The notes beneath the pieces are model-generated. The model was not told the DNA's origin and ran no database searches. It saw only the letters and a program-made list of their open reading frames with translations. The translations under genes were made by a program, and so were the position numbers. A DNA stretch of 8,813 nt from Lentimicrobiaceae bacterium. GTDB lineage: Bacteria > Bacteroidota > Bacteroidia > Bacteroidales > Lentimicrobiaceae. Shown piece after piece: positions 5,482-8,813 of the stretch (the first letter of the stretch is position 1; the number at the start of each line of letters is the position of its first letter). The stretch is taken from assembly GCA_028697695.1 (NCBI GenBank), contig JAQVEI010000073.1:1-8813 (forward strand), written 5' to 3'.

Positions 5482-5558
5482 ACTCATTGCAAATTATTAA
5501 AATCTAATCGATAACCTTAAACAACCTGCCTATGAACAAATCTACCCAATGAACTAAA

Positions 5559-5589
5559 AGAGGAAAATAGATTGCGCCTATTTTCCTCT
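5559..5589 (+). repeat. Perfect 12-bp hairpin between the anti-sigma gene and susC
   Basis: AGAGGAAAATAG at 5559-5570 and CTATTTTCCTCT at 5578-5589 are exact reverse complements around the 7-base loop ATTGCGC. No T-run follows, so it is not a standard terminator. It lies in the 193-base gap between the FecR and SusC genes. It could act as an RNA-stability or processing element that lets the receptor be made at a level different from the anti-sigma factor, or as a partial terminator. The structure is seen; the function is inferred. Confidence 0.65.
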
Positions 5590-5674
5590 ATAGAAAGTCG
5601 AAGTTAATTTCAATCAACACCCCGTACAGTCAGGGGCTAATTATGTTTAACTCTAACTAACATTTCGCAAAATT

Positions 5675-8600
5675 ATGAAAAATAATTTGGTTTCTTATTT
5701 TTCCCTATGGGAAAAATGTAAAATCCTCAAAATTATGAAACTATCAGCTTTTCTTATGATGATCTTCACTATGAATGTTTTCGCAACAGGGTTTGGTCAG
5801 TTTTCATTTAAAGCCGAAGACAAGAAGGTCCGGGAAGTTCTTGATATCATTGAACAAAACAGTAATTATCGATTCTTCTATAATGATGAATTCGAATCTA
5901 TTGACAAAGTTGTTAATCTGAAAGTTGAGAGTGAAAATATCAACCAGGTTCTTGATAAACTATTAGCAACTTCAGACTATACTTACAGTTTATTTGAAAA
6001 CAATCTTATTGTTATTTCTCTTAAGAATAACGTCAGAGAACAATCCAATCTCCAACAGAACATTGTCAGGGGCACTGTAAAAGATGAAGAAGGAAATCCC
6101 ATACCAGGCGTTACAATTGTTTTAAAAGGGACAACGTTAGGTACAACTACTGATATTAATGGCAATTACATTATAAATGTAGTAGATCCCCAATCAGTTC
6201 TGGTATTCTCTTTTATGGGTTACGTTAATCAGGAGATAACTGTTGGGAGCAGAACTCAAATTGATATTTCGCTTACAGAAGAAGTTGTTGGTCTGGAAGA
6301 GGTTGTAGTGATTGGCTATGGAACGCGTTCCAAAGCACTTAATACAGCTGCGATAAGTAGTTTTAGATCAGAAGATTTAAACCTGAAGAGTGCCACAAAA
6401 CAACTTGGTGACATGTTGCAAGGAATGTCATCAGGTGTTATGGTCAGAAACGTTGCTGGAGCACCAGGTGCTGAATCCATAATCCGAATAAGGGGAATGA
6501 ATTCCATATTGGGAAGTAACGCTGCTCTTGTTGTAGTTGATGGATTACAGCATGGAAGCCTGTCAAATATGAACCCCCAGGATATTGAATCCATTGATGT
6601 TTTAAAAGGAGCTGAAGCTACTGCTATATATGGATCTGAAGGTGCTAATGGGGTAATTGTAGTAACTACAAAAAGAGGAAGTAATCAAAGGCCAAAGATC
6701 TCAGTTGGTTCTGATTTAACTTTCAGTAAAGTATCAAAAAAATTGCCATTAATAAGCGCAGCGGATTGGTGCAGATATGTTAACGCAATAGAGATGGCAT
6801 CAAATCTATACATGGATCCAGTTCCGATTTTTACGGAATCAGAAATACAGGAATATGAAAGAACCGGGGGGATAGATTGGCAGGATGTCATAATGCGAAC
6901 TGGAGTATCCCAAAATCATAACATAGCTGTTGATGGGGGATCTGATGCTACGAATTACAGGATTTCTGGTTCATTCTTCAATAACGAGGGAATAATTGTT
7001 AACTCGCATTATAAGCGTTATACCCTACAGGCAAAAATAAACACACGAATCACAAATTGGTTTGACTTAGGTTTAAACTGGGACGGAGGTAATGAAGTTA
7101 TTAATACCGTTTATACAAACAAGCAAACAGACAATCCAGTTCATGGAGCGCTCGGAGTACCTCCCATCTTTCCTATTTATGATGAAGAAGGCAATTATTT
7201 TGGCCTGGATGATGCGTCAAAAACTAAATGGAGCAGGTACGCACCTTCCTTTTCTTTAGGCAATCCACTTGCAAGTGCTAAAGAAGTTGATGCTATAAAT
7301 GAAGTGTTGAACAATAATATTTTGGGATTCTTAGTGTTTAGTCCTTTTAAAGGATTGTCATTAAGGACGGAATTCGGGGTGCGTTTGAGAAATACCCGCA
7401 TTAATGAATTCCGCAATAACAACACATACGAGGGCGCTGCTCTAAATGGCCTCGGTAGTAATAATGAGAGCAATTCAAGATATTTTCAAAATTCAAACAT
7501 TCTTAACTATGAGAAATCATTAGGGCGACACGATTTTATTATTACCGGAATTGTAGAGCAGAAATCGAATAATTACTATGGGACTACGATCACAAATGAA
7601 AATTTTCCTGTTCATTCCACAGGTTATTTCAATTTGGGTAGTGCAGGAGTTCAAAGAACTTCGTCAAGTAGTAGCTTGAGTAAAATTCTTTCTTTCGTTG
7701 GACGTATCTCATATAATTTTGATAAAAAGTATCTATTTACAGCAAGTTATCGTGCCGATGGTTCTTCTGTTTTTGGTGAAGTAAATAAATGGAGTTATTT
7801 CCCCTCTATGTCGGTTGGTTGGAGAGCTTCACAAGAAGATTTTATAGCTAATCTCGGCATATTTAACAATTTGATGCTAAGGGTTGGATATGGTTTCACT
7901 GGTAACCAAGCTATAAGCCCTTATCAATCGCTGGCTGCAATAACTAATACAGGACTATATCCATACTTTGGAACAGGAACTATACTGAATTACGGAGTAA
8001 CTCGAGCATCCAATCCAAATCTTACATGGGAAACTACTGAACAATTGGATTTTGGAATAGATGCTTCGTTTTTTGATGGTAGTTTGGAACTTACAGCAGA
8101 TTATTACATCAAAACTACACGTGATCTGCTTCAAAGTCGTGAGATAGCATCATATACAGGATTAACTGCGATTACTGACAATATAGGTAAATTAAGTAAT
8201 AAAGGTTTTGAATTGTCAGTTAATCATTCCCTGGTCAAAGGTCACTTTTCTATGACCAATGGTCTAATTTTTTCAACCAACAAAACTGTAATTCTGGATC
8301 TAGGCCCTGTCGACAGGCTGGGTTATTCCGCTGGAGGGTCAGGAGCTGGTGTTAATGATCCACTAATCTTTCTTTTTGAAGGAGAACCCTGGGGACAGAT
8401 ATACGGCTGGAATTATGAAGGCACTTGGGGCCTTGATGAACTAGAAGCAGCCAAAAAATTCGGACAATTGCCCGGAGACCCCAAATATACTGATCATTAT
8501 AAGGATGGTAAAATTGACACACAGGACAGGATGTTCATAGGCAACACCATCCCAGATTTTGAATATAGTTTAAATAGCCGGATGAATTATAAAAATTTTG

Positions 8601-8813
8601 GGCTTTCATTTCAAATCCAGGGAGTACAGGGGAATGATATTTTTAATGTCTCACGATCCGGATGTTTGTATGAAGACAGATGGAATGATCGCTGGACACC
8701 GGAAAACCAAGATACAGATGTTCCCGCACTAGGTTATTATGATGCAAAAACCCGGGAAGAATTGCTGAAAGAATTTCCAAGCAAGATCTCCTTCCCGTCA
8801 GCAATGGTTAATG
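5675..8813 (+). CDS. susC-like: SusC/RagA-type TonB-dependent outer-membrane transducer with STN domain (3' end outside window)
   Basis: An uninterrupted frame of 1046 codons runs to the right edge. After a 20-residue extension typical of SusC proteins, a signal peptide begins at Met21 (MKLSAFLMMIF, ending near VFA at 35-37). An STN domain follows at about 43-115 (FKAEDKKVREVLDIIEQNSN), then a carboxypeptidase-regulatory-like beta-sandwich at about 130-200 (GTVKDEEGNPIPGVTIVLKG), the SusC hallmark EEVVVIGYGT, a plug domain at about 220-335 (IRIRGMNS, VVVDG, SIDVLKGAEATAIYG, GANGVIVVTTKRG), and the start of the beta-barrel. Near the right edge is the typical DGKIDTQDRMFIGNTIPDF segment. It imports oligosaccharides or similar ligands with a SusD partner, using TonB energy. 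The STN domain marks it as the sensor for the FecR/ECF pair upstream. ATG 5735 is an alternative start; 5675 is in frame and gives the customary N-terminal extension. Probably only the last barrel strands are missing. The substrate cannot be told from sequence alone. Confidence 0.97.
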   Translation, partial: MKNNLVSYFSLWEKCKILKIMKLSAFLMMIFTMNVFATGFGQFSFKAEDKKVREVLDIIEQNSNYRFFYNDEFESIDKVVNLKVESENINQVLDKLLATSDYTYSLFENNLIVISLKNNVREQSNLQQNIVRGTVKDEEGNPIPGVTIVLKGTTLGTTTDINGNYIINVVDPQSVLVFSFMGYVNQEITVGSRTQIDISLTEEVVGLEEVVVIGYGTRSKALNTAAISSFRSEDLNLKSATKQLGDMLQGMSSGVMVRNVAGAPGAESIIRIRGMNSILGSNAALVVVDGLQHGSLSNMNPQDIESIDVLKGAEATAIYGSEGANGVIVVTTKRGSNQRPKISVGSDLTFSKVSKKLPLISAADWCRYVNAIEMASNLYMDPVPIFTESEIQEYERTGGIDWQDVIMRTGVSQNHNIAVDGGSDATNYRISGSFFNNEGIIVNSHYKRYTLQAKINTRITNWFDLGLNWDGGNEVINTVYTNKQTDNPVHGALGVPPIFPIYDEEGNYFGLDDASKTKWSRYAPSFSLGNPLASAKEVDAINEVLNNNILGFLVFSPFKGLSLRTEFGVRLRNTRINEFRNNNTYEGAALNGLGSNNESNSRYFQNSNILNYEKSLGRHDFIITGIVEQKSNNYYGTTITNENFPVHSTGYFNLGSAGVQRTSSSSSLSKILSFVGRISYNFDKKYLFTASYRADGSSVFGEVNKWSYFPSMSVGWRASQEDFIANLGIFNNLMLRVGYGFTGNQAISPYQSLAAITNTGLYPYFGTGTILNYGVTRASNPNLTWETTEQLDFGIDASFFDGSLELTADYYIKTTRDLLQSREIASYTGLTAITDNIGKLSNKGFELSVNHSLVKGHFSMTNGLIFSTNKTVILDLGPVDRLGYSAGGSGAGVNDPLIFLFEGEPWGQIYGWNYEGTWGLDELEAAKKFGQLPGDPKYTDHYKDGKIDTQDRMFIGNTIPDFEYSLNSRMNYKNFGLSFQIQGVQGNDIFNVSRSGCLYEDRWNDRWTPENQDTDVPALGYYDAKTREELLKEFPSKISFPSAMVN

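Noticed and set aside
5620..5636. CCCC/GGGG pairing with a 9-base loop upstream of susC
   Set aside because: Only four base pairs around a large loop; too weak to call without conservation data.

Overview
The window looks like a chromosomal segment of a Bacteroidota species, probably Bacteroidales/Marinilabiliales-like. The evidence is an STN-carrying SusC-type TonB-dependent receptor, a FecR-family anti-sigma factor with a DUF4974-like C-terminus, two Bacteroidota-type ECF sigma factors, a candidate promoter of the TAnnTTTG type, AT-rich DNA and little use of Shine-Dalgarno sequences. Every gene I can support lies on the + strand.

Region 1 (1-2979) is an envelope-signalling cassette. After the tail of an unrecognised gene (to 122) come an ECF sigma factor (135-692) and, overlapping it by ATGA, a 433-residue protein (689-1990). 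That protein has a short cytoplasmic anti-sigma-like segment, one transmembrane helix, a long Pro/Thr-rich linker and a C-terminal outer-membrane beta-barrel-like domain. This is the layout of the recently described 'dual membrane-spanning anti-sigma' (Dma) proteins of Bacteroidota. Downstream is a very acidic lipoprotein (2083-2877) with DUF4382-like character, an internal Asp-rich loop and a tail of 16 consecutive Asp residues. A strong intrinsic terminator (2947-2979) closes the region.

Region 2 (3240-8813, open at the right edge) is a classical trans-envelope nutrient-sensing locus: ECF sigma factor (3240-3794), FecR-type anti-sigma (4306-5481, GTG start) and a SusC-like receptor with an N-terminal STN signalling domain (5675 to beyond the end). 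In the expected mechanism, ligand binding at the receptor is passed through the STN domain to the periplasmic part of the anti-sigma factor, which frees the sigma factor to transcribe the receptor operon. A SusD partner and any enzymes would lie beyond the window, so the substrate cannot be named.

The 511-base gap between the second sigma gene and its anti-sigma gene is unusually structured. It holds a perfect inverted repeat beside a candidate promoter, a longer inverted repeat containing that promoter's -7 box, a 30-codon ORF, and an intrinsic-terminator-like hairpin ending 78 bases before the anti-sigma start. Together these suggest a small RNA or an attenuated leader. A perfect 12-bp hairpin also sits between the anti-sigma gene and susC.

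The strongest candidates for something little described are the sigma / dual-membrane anti-sigma / poly-Asp lipoprotein cassette and the structured leader before the FecR gene.
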